The position numbers and the translations under genes are program-made. The notes below the pieces were generated by a model. That model did no database searches. It had not been told where the DNA came from and saw nothing but the letters and a program-made list of their open reading frames with translations. From Adiantum capillus-veneris (Eukaryota; Streptophyta; Polypodiopsida; Polypodiales; Pteridaceae): a stretch of 64,000 bases of DNA. The DNA lies in the NCBI GenBank assembly GCA_014529385.2, contig CM043967.1:83578278-83642277 (forward strand), written 5' to 3'. Below, piece after piece: positions 11,896 to 25,600 of the stretch (within the stretch, counting starts at the first letter, position 1; every line of letters starts with the position of its first letter).

Positions 11896-13070
11896 GTACC
11901 AACCTCCAGTGAGATCACGGAGTTAATCTCAAGTTGCCATGATGGTGTCTATGGAGGTCATTTTGCTTTAGATATCACGAGTAGGAAGATTCTACAGGTA
12001 GGATTCTCTTGGCCTAGTCTGAACAGGGATGTGCATCATTGGTGTAAAACATGCAAGGCCTATCAAGTGTCCAGTGATCATACACTAACCTATGAGCCAC
12101 AGACTCCTATCATCTCATATGGTCCGTTTGAAAAGTGGGGAATAGATGCAATCGGTCCTCTACCAAGGGCCCAATCAGGTGAACTATACATTCTAGTTGG
12201 TGTAGATTACATGACCGGATGGGCGGAAGCAACAGCCACCACACGCATTACAGCCCAAGAGGTAGAAAAGTTCATATTTGAGCACATTTGTTGCCATTTT
12301 GGCACTCCTCTAGAGATAATATTAGGGGAACATCTTTCAGAGGCGACCTGGTGGGAGAACATATGAAAAAGTTAGGCATTACACGCTGACATTCCACACC
12401 ATACTATCCACATTGCAATGGCCTAGTGGAAAAGGTAAACAGCATGATCTGTAAAATCATCACAAAGCAGGTGAATAGCTACAAAGGTGACTGGGATAAA
12501 CATCTCATGGCCACTCTATGGGCCTACCAAACGACATTTTGAACATCATTAGGTTTCACCCCTTTCCATCTAGTCTATGGAAAGAAGGCCATTCTACCCA
12601 TTGAGGTACATATAGCCAGCTTGCGAGTCATGGCTAGCCAATTACAGCACCCAATTGTCAATCCCCACAACCACATCCTGGATCTAGAAAGTCTCCAACT
12701 AGATAGGGAATATGCAATCAATCACTATGCAGTGCAAGCAGAGCGACGCCGGCTCACCTTCAATCAAGGGCTTAAGGAAAAGGGCCTGGAAAAAGGCATG
12801 TTAGTATTGAGATACGACAACAGATTTGACGCTAGGGACAAGAAATTTCAATCCAGATGGGAAGGGCCATTCATTGTCAAAAGGCGCTATGCCAACAGCA
12901 CTTACAAGTTGATGGAAGCAGATGGGAGAATTCACAAGACTAGAGTCAATGGATGGAGGCTCAAGAGGTATTTTCTAAGGTTTGACCCAGAGTTCATGCT
13001 AGATATTCCAGAGGAGGGTGAACCCTCCAACTCCGGTACTAAAGAATCAGAAGTAGGCCTAGAAGCATGA
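11896..13070 (+). pseudogene. Integrase of the Tat-type element
   Basis: The HHCC zinc-binding region is visible (CHDGVYGGHF ... HWCKTCKAYQ, to about 12066). The core follows with GIDAIGPLP carrying the first catalytic Asp. The second Asp region near 12325 is destroyed and the frame shifts there. The rest is read in another frame: the Glu region near HCNGLVEKVNSMI, then WAYQTTF, FHLVYGKKAILPIE and the C-terminal FQSRWEGPFIVKRRY, ending at 13070 close to the 3' LTR. The enzyme would insert cDNA into chromosomes; this copy is inactive. Confidence 0.85.
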
Positions 13071-13082
13071 ATGCCTCTAGCC

Positions 13083-13097
13083 AGACAGGAGGGGTAA
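13083..13097 (+). promoter_or_regulatory. Polypurine tract before the 3' LTR
   Basis: The run AGACAGGAGGGGTAA ends exactly where the 3' LTR begins (TGACGG at 13098). This is the expected plus-strand priming site and supports the LTR boundary. Confidence 0.75.
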
Positions 13098-13275
13098 TGA
13101 CGGCCGGATTTCAAAACCGTGGCTGCAAGAACCAACCCCAATCAGAGAGGAGCACATTACCATAAAAAAATAAAAAAAAGTTTTCTTTTTAACATTCACC
13201 ACCCCCTTATACACTTGGCCACAGTGGGCCGCCACCAATTTGGACACACCTCTCTCCATTATCACCAAAGGATAG

Positions 13276-13339
<64 letters not shown>

Positions 13340-13485
13340 CTCGGCTCTGACAATCCACCATCTCTCTCATCTTTTCTCCTATGTCACCTAGCCCAAAGGG
13401 TGCATAAACCAAGTTGCCTCTGGCTTTTTTTCCATTGGCGGGCCGCCATGCTTTTACAAGTCTTCCTCTCTCTCTTTTATTATTT

Positions 13486-13530
<45 letters not shown>

Positions 13531-13730
13531 CCCTCCTCGCTTGTCTTTCTCCCTTTGAGACCCACCCTCTCCTCTCGTACACACTCTCTTGACCTCTCTA
13601 GCCCTCTCCTCTCCTCTTGTTTTTCCCTCTGCCGGGCCGCCATATAATAGCCTTCACTCTCTCTCTCTTCCCTTATCCCCACCCTCAGCCCTTCACCCTA
13701 TTCTCTCCCTAGACTCTCTCTCCCTCCCTC

Positions 13731-13812
<82 letters not shown>

Positions 13813-14372
13813 AAGCGGCCGCATAATGTTCAAATCTCTCTCTCATAACCCAACACACTCTCTCTCATAAGCACCCACCCCCCCTCATCCCCTTCCCTGG
13901 ATCGCCACCCCTTTCCCCACCCCGTTGACCACAACCCCTCCCCCTCCCCCCCCCCCTCTATCTCTAATGGCCAAGCAGCCTGAGCCCAAAGTCTCTCTCT
14001 CTCTTTCTCTCTCGTGCTCTCTATGTCAGCCCGAAGGCGCAGTCAATAAGTCTCTCCCTCTCTCTCTTACACACACTCCCCACACTCCCTCCCCTTTCTT
14101 CCTCCCTCATCATCCCCTCTTCCCCTCACTCACTATGTCACACTCTCTCCCTCACTCTCTGTGTTGGGATAGCCAGTGCCGCAGTGGCTCTATCTCTCTC
14201 TATCATACACAAACACACAGATACACCCTTACCGTAACACACACACACACATACCCATACACATACACACACACACCATCTCCACTCCTCTCACACCCTC
14301 ACGCACACACTCTCTTTCCCTCACTCACACTCTGTGTAGCGATGCCGCCAGAACCATTTTTTTTAAAAGTAA

Positions 14373-14404
<32 letters not shown>

Positions 14405-15378
14405 GATCTCTTGCTCCCGTTCACACAGACATTCCCTTACACACTATCCCTACACACACTTATACACACACACACTTACAACACTTTTTTTTATAAAAAG
14501 AACACACACATTACATATACTCACAAGCCCACATGTCTACACGCACGCATATAAAACACTCAGTACACACACGCACAGAAAATAGGATTAATAAAAAACG
14601 AAGGAATCAACACCAACGACAAAGAAGAAGAAGGCCAAGTGGCGCGCCACTAACACCGAAACAAGAAAAGACACTGAAGGCATGCCTCGACCGTCCCCGA
14701 AAATGACGAACGCACTACACTGACGCACCAGTGAGATGCCGTTCGTCGGCATCTCGTCCACGACGCCCTCTTCAGTGAAATACATAGTTTGTCATCATTT
14801 TTTCCAGTTTCAAACCAAATCTTGTAAAAAAACCCCGATTGTAAATTATCACCTCTCTCTAAGTGATGGCCACAAAGGCCCACCTAGGAGTTTTCATTTT
14901 TTTTAAATTTTCCCAAAAGAAAGCAAGGGTCAACCATCTAGGACCCACTGCCTTGCTTTGTCTCCCCTGATTAGGGCCCTAAACCTAATCAGATTACTCT
15001 AACCTAAAGCAGCCAGCACTTATAAAAAGGCACTGAGAGGTCACTATCGGGGGGGTTAGTACTTGGTAGCATTTTGGTGGGAGGGATTGGCAACACTTGT
15101 ATCAAGAGAGAGGGGATTTAGTGTAGCATTGTGGGAATGAGTACTATGTGAAGAAGCCATGTCTACACCTTGACTCCAATGGTCGCCACACACACACACA
15201 CTCACGCTAGCAAAAATTCCTATGTCTATGAGTCACCTCTAGAGAACACACTATTAAGCTCACTATCTCTCTCTCTATCTCTCTATCACCACGGTTGCTA
15301 CTTCACTGGAAATAAGGTTGCAGTAAATATTGCATGAAATAGTTTTCCCTACCCCGAGGGTTTTCATCACCTGCGTGA

Positions 15379-15423
<45 letters not shown>

Positions 15424-15574
15424 GAGTTTGTGTTATTTCAAATCACTGTTGTCCGTGTCCTATCCGCTCAAAGCTAGGTGGTGCCCCCAATTCACTTCAC
15501 CGTGGCCGGCTCGACGTGCATTGGCTCTTAGCGTTTGAGACCGTCGGGGTCCATGTTGCAGTTTGCGCTCATTA
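13098..15574 (+). repeat. 3' LTR of the Tat-type element
   Basis: Repeats 4280-6695 with many substitutions and with microsatellites of different length: (CT)n at 13280-13336, 13491-13526 and 13733-13810, and (TA)n near 14380. It keeps an apparently normal TATA box (TATAAAAAG at 15021-15029). Divergence between the two LTRs is obvious by eye, so the insertion is old. Confidence 0.85.
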
Positions 15575-15875
15575 GTAGCACCTTGAGCTTCTTTTCCAAT
15601 ACAAAGGGGGGAAATATTGGACCAAAAATGGAAATGATAAATACCATTGACCGTGTTTGATAGAAAGATCAAATGCGTGATGTTGGATTTGATTTTGTGT
15701 CTTTTGGCTAAAAGATGCTGAAGCCGTTGTAGCCCAAAATAGGACAAAAATATTGTGAAAAACCAAGTGGTTAAACCAAGTGGTGATGAGCTTCATTTAC
15801 CTTTTCAATAAGAGGTTATAATTGAACAAGATATAGATGTATCTAAGTCATAGTAGAGGAAGACATGCTTATGGC

Positions 15876-17658
15876 CTTGAATCTCCATGGCCTCGGGATC
15901 CAAGTGCAATATAGAGAAGTCAAGGCTTATCTCCCTGTCGGAGAATGACTCTTTTGACCCTTCAGTGTGGACAGGAGAGATTATTTCAAAAGGAAGTGTT
16001 TTCAGACACCTGGGAGTCCCCGTAGGGGTGGACGTAACCCACAAGCAAAGATTTCAATGGGTCCTGTAAAAAATAAGCTCAAAAATGAGAAGATGGGAGT
16101 TTGTTCTCCTCCCCTTCCAAAGCCGGATTAGAGTGGTAAACTCTTATATGATCCCGTATATTGCTTTCCTCAGCCCTATCCTCAAGATGGCCAAGTGTCA
16201 TTGGAAAGAATTCTTAAAACCAGTGAAAAGGTTTCTTTGGCAGAACGGCACAAAAACCTCCCGGCCATGGCAATGGGCTAGATGGGAGATAGTTGCTCGG
16301 CCGGTAGACCAAGGAGGGCTCGGCATTATTAACCCTATATCCCATGCTGAGGCCCTGTGTGCCAAATTTATGGTCTCATTGGTTAAACAGGACCAAGCTT
16401 GGGCTATCATGACCAAGGAAATGCTTGATGCAGCTAATCTGGGATCGAAAGGGGGAAAGTGGAAGGGGGTTGTGATGCACAACAAACTTCTCACCCCGAA
16501 GTGGTCTAATATTAGTTCTGGTGGACTATCAGGGGAACATGTGAGGAAGTGCAAACGAGCAGCTGAGGTTTTGGAATGGGGGGAAAAAACTAGATACTTC
16601 AAGAACTCCATTTTGCACTGGTCCCCTTGGCTCTCTAAAATATTGGGGCCGCCACAAAGCCCCTATTGGGTAAAAATAGACAGGAATGTGAATAATAAGG
16701 GGCTCGTTCGACTGAAGCAATTCTGGGATGGTAACAATAAGTGCTGGAAAACTGCCGACTCTATAGAAACTCATTATCAACTGAATGGCTTTGAGATCTT
16801 ACTAGTCTACAGGGTGTTAAAGGAGCTTGATAAGGTGGTGATGCCAATTTGTGAATCCAATTTTGAGTGGGATGCTTGGAGATGGCCCGAGAGTAGCCTC
16901 TTCTGGAAACCTCATTCTAAAGGCATTTACCATGCACTAATGCACGAGGAGAACTGGTGTAGCCCCCTCAACAAGTTATGGAAGAGGCACTGGACGGAAA
17001 AACAGTGGGAGGAAGTCATGGAGAAGATCTGGAAGCCAAGGTTGCCTCAGTATATGAAGGTTTTTTTGTGGAAAGTGATGTGGGGTGCTTTGCCGACGGG
17101 CGTAAAGATACAAGAAAGAGGAATCGGGTCTTTTCGTTGCTCGGGGTGCAGAATAGCTAGTGAAGACCTAGCCCACCTGTTCATGGGATGCCAAGCTATC
17201 AGTGGCCTAGCTGGGAAAATATGCAAGTGGATTCAAAGGACTTGGCAAATTAAGTTCTTCAAGAATGATCTGATCTTTGGTAGTAATGGGATGGGAAGTC
17301 CCGCTATTATGGTTTGCACTCAAATGATCAGGTACTACTTCTTTCACCATATTTGGCAAGCAAGGAACCGCCGAGTGTTTGAGGGGGATCTGGATGTGGA
17401 AAGTTTTTGTGAAATCATACAAGAGAGCAGAGTGACGATCCATATGATCAAAGGAAAACAAGCCTCAGAGGACTGGTCCAGAACCATACAGATCATGATG
17501 ACATCTTGTAATAAGTAAATCCTAGGAGTAGCGGTTGCTCTGCCAAGTAGAGAGCTTGTAATCCTCTGACCCTCAAGGCTCGGTCTGAGCTTGAGGTTGA
17601 TGTATATTTCTGATGTTAATACTATCCACTCACAATTATGAGTTTTGAAAAAAAAAAA
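15876..17658 (+). mobile_element. 5'-truncated L1-type LINE with target duplication
   Basis: The 18-base sequence GGAAGACATGCTTATGGC occurs at 15858-15875 and again at 17659-17676. The second copy is preceded by a short A-rich tail (17648-17658). Between them lies the 3' part of a LINE open frame followed by about 140 bases of 3' UTR. The tail, the long target duplication and the missing 5' part are the marks of target-primed reverse transcription that stopped early. Confidence 0.9.
15887..17518 (+). pseudogene. LINE ORF2 C-terminal part (end of RT plus zf-RVT)
   Basis: One frame runs from 15887 to 17518 with a single TAA at 16067-16069. It starts at the SGxKxN-like segment MASGSKCNIEKS, which in plant L1 elements lies just after the catalytic YADD box, so the RT core is lost. 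It continues with W...LLPFQSRIRVVNSY, RFLWQNG and WKPHSKGIYHAL. Near the end is the zf-RVT region PQYMKVFLWKVMWGALPT...CSGC...EDLAHLFMGC. After the stop the frame is clean for 477 codons, so the copy is fairly recent. It is a fragment of a transposon protein, not a host gene. Confidence 0.88.
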
Positions 17659-17676
17659 GGAAGACATGCTTATGGC

Positions 17677-18354
17677 AAAATATTATTACAGATTGGGAAA
17701 GAGTGTCAAAGATCATTGTTCTCAAAAGGGTTTACTTTAACGCGGCTTGTGAGCCACAAAGCAAGAAAAATGTAGAGAGTAGGATTGTGATACATGATAT
17801 GATTGACACCATATAGTACAAATCAAAATGCATGACATGTGATCAATTGACCAACGAAAAGAAATTTTTTTGCACAAAAGACAATCAAGGTCAAGGTCCT
17901 ATAAAGTCTCAAACAAGGCATTATATGCTAATTTTAAACTATCCACTTTCCTTAGAAATAGGAAAAAGCAACAGAGGTTAGAGGCTAGAAGGAGATAAGA
18001 CAAAGGACTCAAAAAAGCACATAGGAGGATAAACCTTAGCTTGAATGATTGCAGAAGTGTTGGTAGTTTAGAAAAAGGATTAGGTTCTCCTTGAAGGCTT
18101 CTTTTCAAGGAAATCTAATTGTGCTTATGATTGTGTACTCCTCTCTTTCATTGACTCTATGGATGTAGTAATTAATGTTCCTCATTTATGTGTATATTCT
18201 TTTTGTATATGTAGAGTTATGGGCATGCTTAATACTATTGTACCCATTGGTAGACTAGATTCATGACATTTTTCTCCCATAATATAGTCATATTTGTGCA
18301 TTTGTATTTTCCATGTAGTTCCATTGTATTTGAGAAAAAGATAGGAAATAATGT

Positions 18355-18447
<93 letters not shown>

Positions 18448-20932
18448 AGATCAAGGTAGTGAAGTAAGATGAGATTTTTAATCATAGAGTAGCATTTTGT
18501 GATGTTGCAGCTATAAATAGGTCTTGAGTGCTTAAAGAAACACTCTTTGCAAACTTGTTTTTGGGCTCACCATAGTCTTTGGAGTAGCGTTTCCAGATGC
18601 TATTATAATGGACTTGGTGAAAAAAAGTTGGAATTCTGTGCATTATGAAAGAGTCTAACTTGAAAATAATTTTCAAGCCAACACTTTAGAACATTGAAAA
18701 AAGGATTGGTTAAAGATTGTGTGTTTTGACATGGACAACAACACTTAGCGTGCTCCAAGGGTGGATGAAAAGGTTCTCATTGGCCATTCCAAGTAGCATT
18801 TGGATATGCTAGTTGAAAGGGGTCAATGATAACTATTTGAGAGCTTGAGTAAAGGTTCTCCTATGGTCCAATAATGCCTTGCATGCTGTATGTTTAACCT
18901 TTATTGGGACATATATTTTTCTAGCTATGAGGTTAAGTGGCCACAAGACCATGAGAAGTAGGAGCTTTGTCTAGTACTGATGAGGTTTAGTGGCTATGAC
19001 TTATACACAAGGCCATGAGAAAAAGATGATTCTCATGCACAACTTGGGGTTCGAACTAACTCAAAATTTTGAATTGTGTGTTACACCAAAAAGTTGTAAA
19101 AAACAAAGATTGACACGCACAAAATTTTCACACTTGGCGTGTCGCATCTTTGTAATACACAGGTCTAGTCAATGCATCCTTAGGCCTAAAATGGAAATCT
19201 ACAAGTTGAAGTCAATGCAACTTTATGCTTGAAATGGCAACCTACAAGTCAACTTGTTGAAGCATCCATTGGGTTGTGCTTTGAGTTCTACTTGGTGGAA
19301 CATAATCAATTTGATCTTATCTATATTTGAGGGTGTCAAGGGGAGGCATAGGCCATGGTGGCATAATCACATGAAAACACTTTTACTTGAACTAAACTGC
19401 GATGCAAACCTTCAAGGACTTCTATATTGCAATTAACCAAACATTTACCGAGAAGCTCCTCATATGGAGGTGTATTAATTTGTAGAGTTGTCCCATATAG
19501 TTTTTGTGTTAACATTGGAAATGATTTAGTTTGCTGCCATCCCGGATCCAAGAGCAAAGAGTTCAATCAAGTTTGAAATTTTGAGACTGATCTTGCCATG
19601 GTAGAGGTCACAGCCATATCCAGGTGAGAGCGAGCAGAATGGCAACCAAGGCTCTCGTGTGAGAGCCCCTTGTAACATGTCTGGCCTTCCTCCCCCAGAT
19701 GGGCCTAGACGCTGCCCTCTACCTTGTGTTGTGACTCCCCTTCCTCTACTTTTGTGAGCGCCTCTACCTTCCTGTTGAATACGCTTTCCACCAATCACCT
19801 GTCGTGGTGTTGTATTTATGAGTCACACTATACATTGGAAAAGCATCCTTGGGATTGAGATGGACAATGCTGTCACGGCCCTCTAGTCATGTGCGACCCT
19901 CCTACCTCGCCCCAACTCCCGCCGAATGCAGGTCTTTCCTCATCGATTGTCTATTCAGCCTGCACCCCGTAGATTTTTGATAGTCTTTTCACGTTGATTG
20001 TTTAAGGGTGTTCTTCTATTCAGACTGTTGACTATCCACTTTAATCCACATCACATATGACGACTGATCATGTGTGACAAGGGCCCTAATGCTTGAACAC
20101 TCCAGGTAGAGGAGGGCTATCAAGGATGAATGTGTGCAATCCAGCAGTTTTTATTGTTTTTTTATTTGGGACGCAAGGGGGTGTTCCCACATTTTTTTCA
20201 GCATGGCACTAGCCAACACCATGTCCCACTAAAGCTCACAGTGATCTCTATCTCTAAAGTAAAATTATCATTTTCCATCAATGTGTTTGTTGCTTATCTA
20301 TTGAGTTTCTTTTTTCATGGTTGTCTAAAAATGTTTGTGAATCCATCCTTAGGCTTAATAGTTCCCACAATTATCCATGTAGTAAACACCCTAGCTGTAC
20401 GAGCGAACTGCAAACCTCATTTCCAACTTACCTCTTGGTTCCATTAAGGCAACCAAATTAATCACTTCCAAATTCAACCTTCTACTAGACAAAAACTCTA
20501 TGGGACATCTCTACATGTGAACTTTGAAGGTTGTGCCACACCCCCCCCCCCCCCCCCTTCCTGATGTTTAGATCTACTTTCAAAACATTCTATGTGATTG
20601 TGTAAATTGTACTCTGATCAAAGATCTTCCATTCATACGTAAGCTACCAAGATGAGCTTTCCCCTGGGTGGCACCACATATCTAGCTAGGTGTGGTAAGG
20701 GAACATTGAAATGTATCGTTAAGGCAGAAAAGTTGAGAGCTAGGTGAAAACAAATCCTACATATAAGAATGTGTTAAACATATTTTGATGGATGTTGGTA
20801 TAGGAAAAATTTTCATAACTTCTTCTCAGTAGGGACAAGGCGTTTCACTTATAAGAAATGTTATTGTCAAGTATTCTGCTAGATAATGCTTCAAATTGGG
20901 CAATGACCAAGTACCTAGATTTGTTTTTAGAA

Positions 20933-20987
<55 letters not shown>

Positions 20988-22585
20988 AGCTTTCCAACAA
21001 TGTCAAGAGAGCACAACAACCCTTTCAAAGAGAAGATCACAATCTCTCATAGAGAAATTAGTCTTAAATACAAAACAATTAAGTAACAAATGAAATCTAG
21101 TTGTGCTCATATCGCATATAGACACAAAGTGAAAACATGACTTAGCATGCATTCCACGAGCACCTTCCTACACCAAGGCCTAGATCTATAATCCAACTTT
21201 TCAACTTCTGTGGTATGCCTAATAAAATCTTCACATACTCGTAGAACATCTTGATAGGAATGGGTCATTTGTAACCTTGTCATTGTTTTTGTTTTCAATG
21301 CATCACTTTACATCAATGGAGCTTAGTGTTACCTTTGCCCAACTTTAACACTAGTTTGGTGACCTAACATGATATAAAAGTGTCCGAGTTAGGGTTCTAA
21401 AAAAAACCTACAATCTCATATGAGATCGCGTATGCAGCTTGAAGTTAAGATACCACTACTTTTGGAAAAAATGAGAAACTTTGAAAATTCCTCCCTATTT
21501 GGCCACGGTAAACCTCTAAAGTTGATGTACCATATAATTTCACTCAAAACCATAATTTTTTGCAATCAATTGCACACTAAGAAGGTTGAGAATTTTTCTA
21601 GACCATATCATTATTTCTCCCATAAACTTCAAGGAGTTAGTGATCATACCTTGTCATTCTTTTAACCTCGCCAACTTTTTTTTGGGACAAATAATAAGGT
21701 TCAAAAAAGTTGTGTTTTTTCCATTTTGCTGACATCTCATCAAAGATTATAGAGCCATGCTTGTTAATGCAGCTAAGTGCATATTTTCTAAGGTCCACAT
21801 GGGCCTTTACATTCAAAAGTAGCCATGGACCACATCAAAAACATTAAAAAGTTTCACCATTGATACTTTTGTGCAAAGTACAAAAGTACTATAAAACATT
21901 TATTAAAAAAATCATGAAAGTCTTAAATTTGGTAAAAATATCAGGATTAGGAAATTTTTGTATTTAGGTCATAGCTTTCACAATAACTATTTGATTCTCC
22001 TTAGAAGCATGAAAACATGTTGAGAACTACTAAGAGTAGTTTTCTAACACTATAGATCTCACAAAGATGAGTTCTCATCTGTTGTAGGTGAAATTCCTTG
22101 GAAAAAAGCCAAAAAAACACACATTTTTAGAATGTTTAGGTTCAGAAATCCTTTGCAAGAATAAGGTTAAAGGTCAAATTAGTAGCTGAAAAAAAATTCA
22201 AGAGTTTTTTGGCTCATAAGCCAACATTGTGGATATATAACTCCTCAAGTAATACAAGAAAAATGGTTGCTTAGCAAGAATATAGAAAAGTATCCCAAGA
22301 CAGAAAAGTGTCATAGGACATATAAGTGTCCCATTACCAACCTAGTGTTATAAAACAATGGCTAGGTTATGCATCAAGCTTGTAGTGTTGCTTACATATT
22401 CTAGGGACTTCAATAATCAGCTTATAAAATGATAGTAGTAATCAATTATGTGTCTTCTTGTATTGTAATTGATTGAAGGTTTTGTGATCAAGGTATCAAA
22501 AAACTTACTGATTGCTTTTTGCATTCTTTTTCGCTCACTTTCTTTTTATCGCTCATTAAATGATATCACCCGAGGTAAAATAATC

Positions 22586-22627
<42 letters not shown>

Positions 22628-25600
22628 ACATAATCTAGACCTATTCTACCTCTCTATCTACTTTGATTAGGTACTAGAGAAGTAGCGGTGTATAGATTAG
22701 GTATAGTTAAAGTGTAGATAGGGGTGTGTAGATTAGTTAAAGCTTAGGTGTAGGGAGAGAGAGAAAGGGAGATTAGAGGGAGAAGAATAGTGTGTATATA
22801 TGTATGTATGTAGACACTAAGTAAGGGAGCATAGCACCGAATAGTTGAACTCTTAGGCTCTCGGGTGTAGTCCCTTTTTAATCGTGGTATTGTAGTCCTT
22901 GATCCACTCATGTTTGGATTAATGCACCGTACCCCTTGTTTTACCATGGTTGAGACTGTGCATGATATCTAAAGAGATGCCACTAGACTATTGGCACTAC
23001 TAGCCTCTACTTAGGTCTAACAGCGTGGCCCAAGTCTATGTAATTAACTATAAGTATATATATATTCCATATATATGTGTCCCATATATGAGTGTGTAGA
23101 TGTGAAGCTATGTATATTTGTATGTATGTGAGTGTGTGCGTATATGCATGTATGTAGGCACTAGGAGCATAGCACTCATTGACATATAAAAGTGTGTAGA
23201 CTAAGTATAGGGAGATTAGAGAGAGGTTACATCAATAACTTAAAAACTAATCTCTTGTAGATGTTAGAAGAGAGACCACGTACTAGGGAGCAGGCCCCGC
23301 ATTCTTCCTTTAGTTGGTTCACGTTCCAGTTGGGCCCCCACTAGGGTGGTCGTTGCCTCCAGTAGACTTGACTCTTAAGGCAGTAAGTCCAAGCAATGGA
23401 TTTAGGTTTATTTGTAGTTAGTTAAAACAATCTTGAGTGTAGCTTTCTTTCTATTATTTGCAGGTATGTCCCTCTTACGGTTATGGAGGGGCCAGTCCAT
23501 CTACTCAAGTTCCTCAGCTAGTGGTAGATCCGGACCTACAATGTGCACTCCCTTTTCACGAGGAGTACATGCATTCGATGCACGGATTGTTTGGATGCTA
23601 CACTCCCCATAGTAGCTAGCGGCCTATGGTCTTTCACGGCAAACCACATAGTGGGGGAGTTAGGGAGGGACTACATACATGCAAAGCCTCACATCGTCAA
23701 CACCTCCTTCTACTGCTCCTTACTGACCCATCACAAAGACCCACACCATTCCATTCGATTCTTTGCCTCCTGTTTTGCCCGAGCCTTGTAGATAGTCTAC
23801 AGTTGGTCCAATGAATGTCTTCTAGAATTACATGATGGCATTTGTCTCAAGGTAGCGGGCGCCGTGATGGATGGAGTGATGGAGGCTCCTATTGAGATGC
23901 CGATTTTGGTGGTGGAGGGGGGCTGGGTCACTTGGTTTGGAGCGTGCCACTCCAACCAAAGAGGACGAGGAGATTCACGTGTCCATGCCATATACACACG
24001 TGCTACTATAGGGTCAAGTATGGTGGCGAGGTCAATTTTGGCACTATGTAGGGCATGACATTTTGACGCTATTGTAGACTCTTATACATTCAATGTATAA
24101 GAATTGTGTGATTACATTTAAAAACCAGCTGCCTAATCATGCATATTATGTCAAGGAAGTATTGCATGCTCAATTTCCAGAGACCTCCAATGAGTGTTTC
24201 TCGACGCAATGATTGAAGGGGTATATCAAAAAATTTGAAGAACACAAAATCAAGTGTATGGAATCATTAGGAGAAATATGAACCCTCTAGGGGGCCTTTG
24301 GGATTAAGGTTAATTAGAGGTCAGCCAATAGGAAGAGGTTGGTGGACACACTCTATACCCTCAAAAAAAAAGGGGACAAGGTAGCCTTACACGTCTTGAT
24401 GGCCTCTTACCTAGTGAGAAGGTAAGGGAGGTGTCTAGGGGAAAAAGAGGGGGGGGGGGGGGGGGAGGGACCACTTTGACCTCTTTTCCCCCACTTTCTG
24501 GCCTGGATTTAGAAATACACTAAAAAATCAAAATTTTCAAAAAAAAAATCAAAATTCAAATTTTCCCTTCTTAAAAGGCTCCCAAATCTGTTTCATGGTC
24601 AGAAAAACATTTTTGACCTTCAAAAGTAAAGCAGCACACTAAAAACCTCAAATAAAAAGTTTAAAAAAATTCAAGACATCATTTTCCACCCTTCAAAGTC
24701 TTTCTAAATCTATTCTATAGGTAAAAAGTGATTTTCTCTCTCTACAAACCCTTTTCCAAGCTGTCCATTGCTACAACAACCACATGCACCATCTATAGTC
24801 CAACAATATCTCTCTGTTGCTAGCTTTCTTCCACCTCCATTGTAGCACCAAGCAAGCTCCTCTCTCATCTCTTCCCCTTGCCCACCACATTATTTCACAC
24901 CAAGCTAGCTCCTCTCCCTTCTCTCACCTCCATTAGAGCATCAAAAAAGATTTTCCTTCTTCTACTTTCATTCACTTACACTACGTGGAAAACCTCTACT
25001 CCCAAAGGTGGCAAAAGTATGAGCTCACATGACTTGCATACCACAACAACAGGAGGTATGAATGGTGAGTGGGCATTGCAAGGGTTCACCTCCAAAATAA
25101 AGATAGAATGGTAAGAAAACTATCCTTGTATATTACATTCAGAGCTTAATATCATGTCCATATTTAAGTTTATCATGCTAGAGACAACCAACCTCTTTAT
25201 GGCTTTCAATGTCTAGGGATTCACACCTCATAACATTGAGGTGTATTTTGCTGATGGCTTTGGTGCACCATCCAAGGTTGTGTAGCATGTGATTGAGTCT
25301 CACAATGCATGTAAGTTATGTATCTATGGAGAGTTATCAAAGATTCTCCTTCTAATTTCTTCTTTATATAGCTGTCACTAGATTATTATAATGACATCGT
25401 TTTGTACTTTATAACTTTGTGCTCACAAAATTTGGTGTTTACTTACAGATTCAACTTGTTTTGAAAGTAGATGGACAAGAAACCATGTGCAAACATGGAA
25501 AACACTATATTCTTGGTCCCCAAGGAACCTTTTGCTACCATGTTAAAAGATTTTGATAAGAATGGTAGGATTTGTGTAGAATCTTGAACCAATAGGTACT

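Larger units (their letters stand above)
4280..15574 (+). mobile_element. Degenerate Tat/Ogre-type Ty3 (gypsy) LTR retrotransposon
   Basis: Long direct repeats (4280-6695 and 13098-15574) flank gag, protease, RT, RNase H, a second RNase H and integrase in that order on the plus strand. Both LTRs begin TGACGGCCGG. They end in CGTTA (5') and CATTA (3'), consistent with decayed CA ends. A purine-rich tract precedes the 3' LTR and a possible primer site follows the 5' LTR. The flanks share GTAG (4276-4279 and 15575-15578), a possible short target duplication. The extra RNase H between RNase H and integrase, and the ORF between LTR and gag, are traits of the Tat/Ogre lineage. Every coding domain has stops or frameshifts, so the copy is dead. 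Confidence 0.9.

Noticed and set aside
16085-17518. 477-codon open frame as a possible host gene
   Set aside because: Its motifs (zf-RVT, W...KIW..LP...K.FLW) are those of LINE ORF2, and it lies inside target duplications with an A tail.
18182-18454. Frame rich in Cys-Val and Arg-Glu repeats
   Set aside because: It is the (CA)n/(CT)n microsatellite at 18360-18445 read on the minus strand.
23543-24058. Two consecutive frames in the same register
   Set aside because: Only one stop separates them, but the text shows no recognisable domain and competing frames of similar length overlap; left unassigned.
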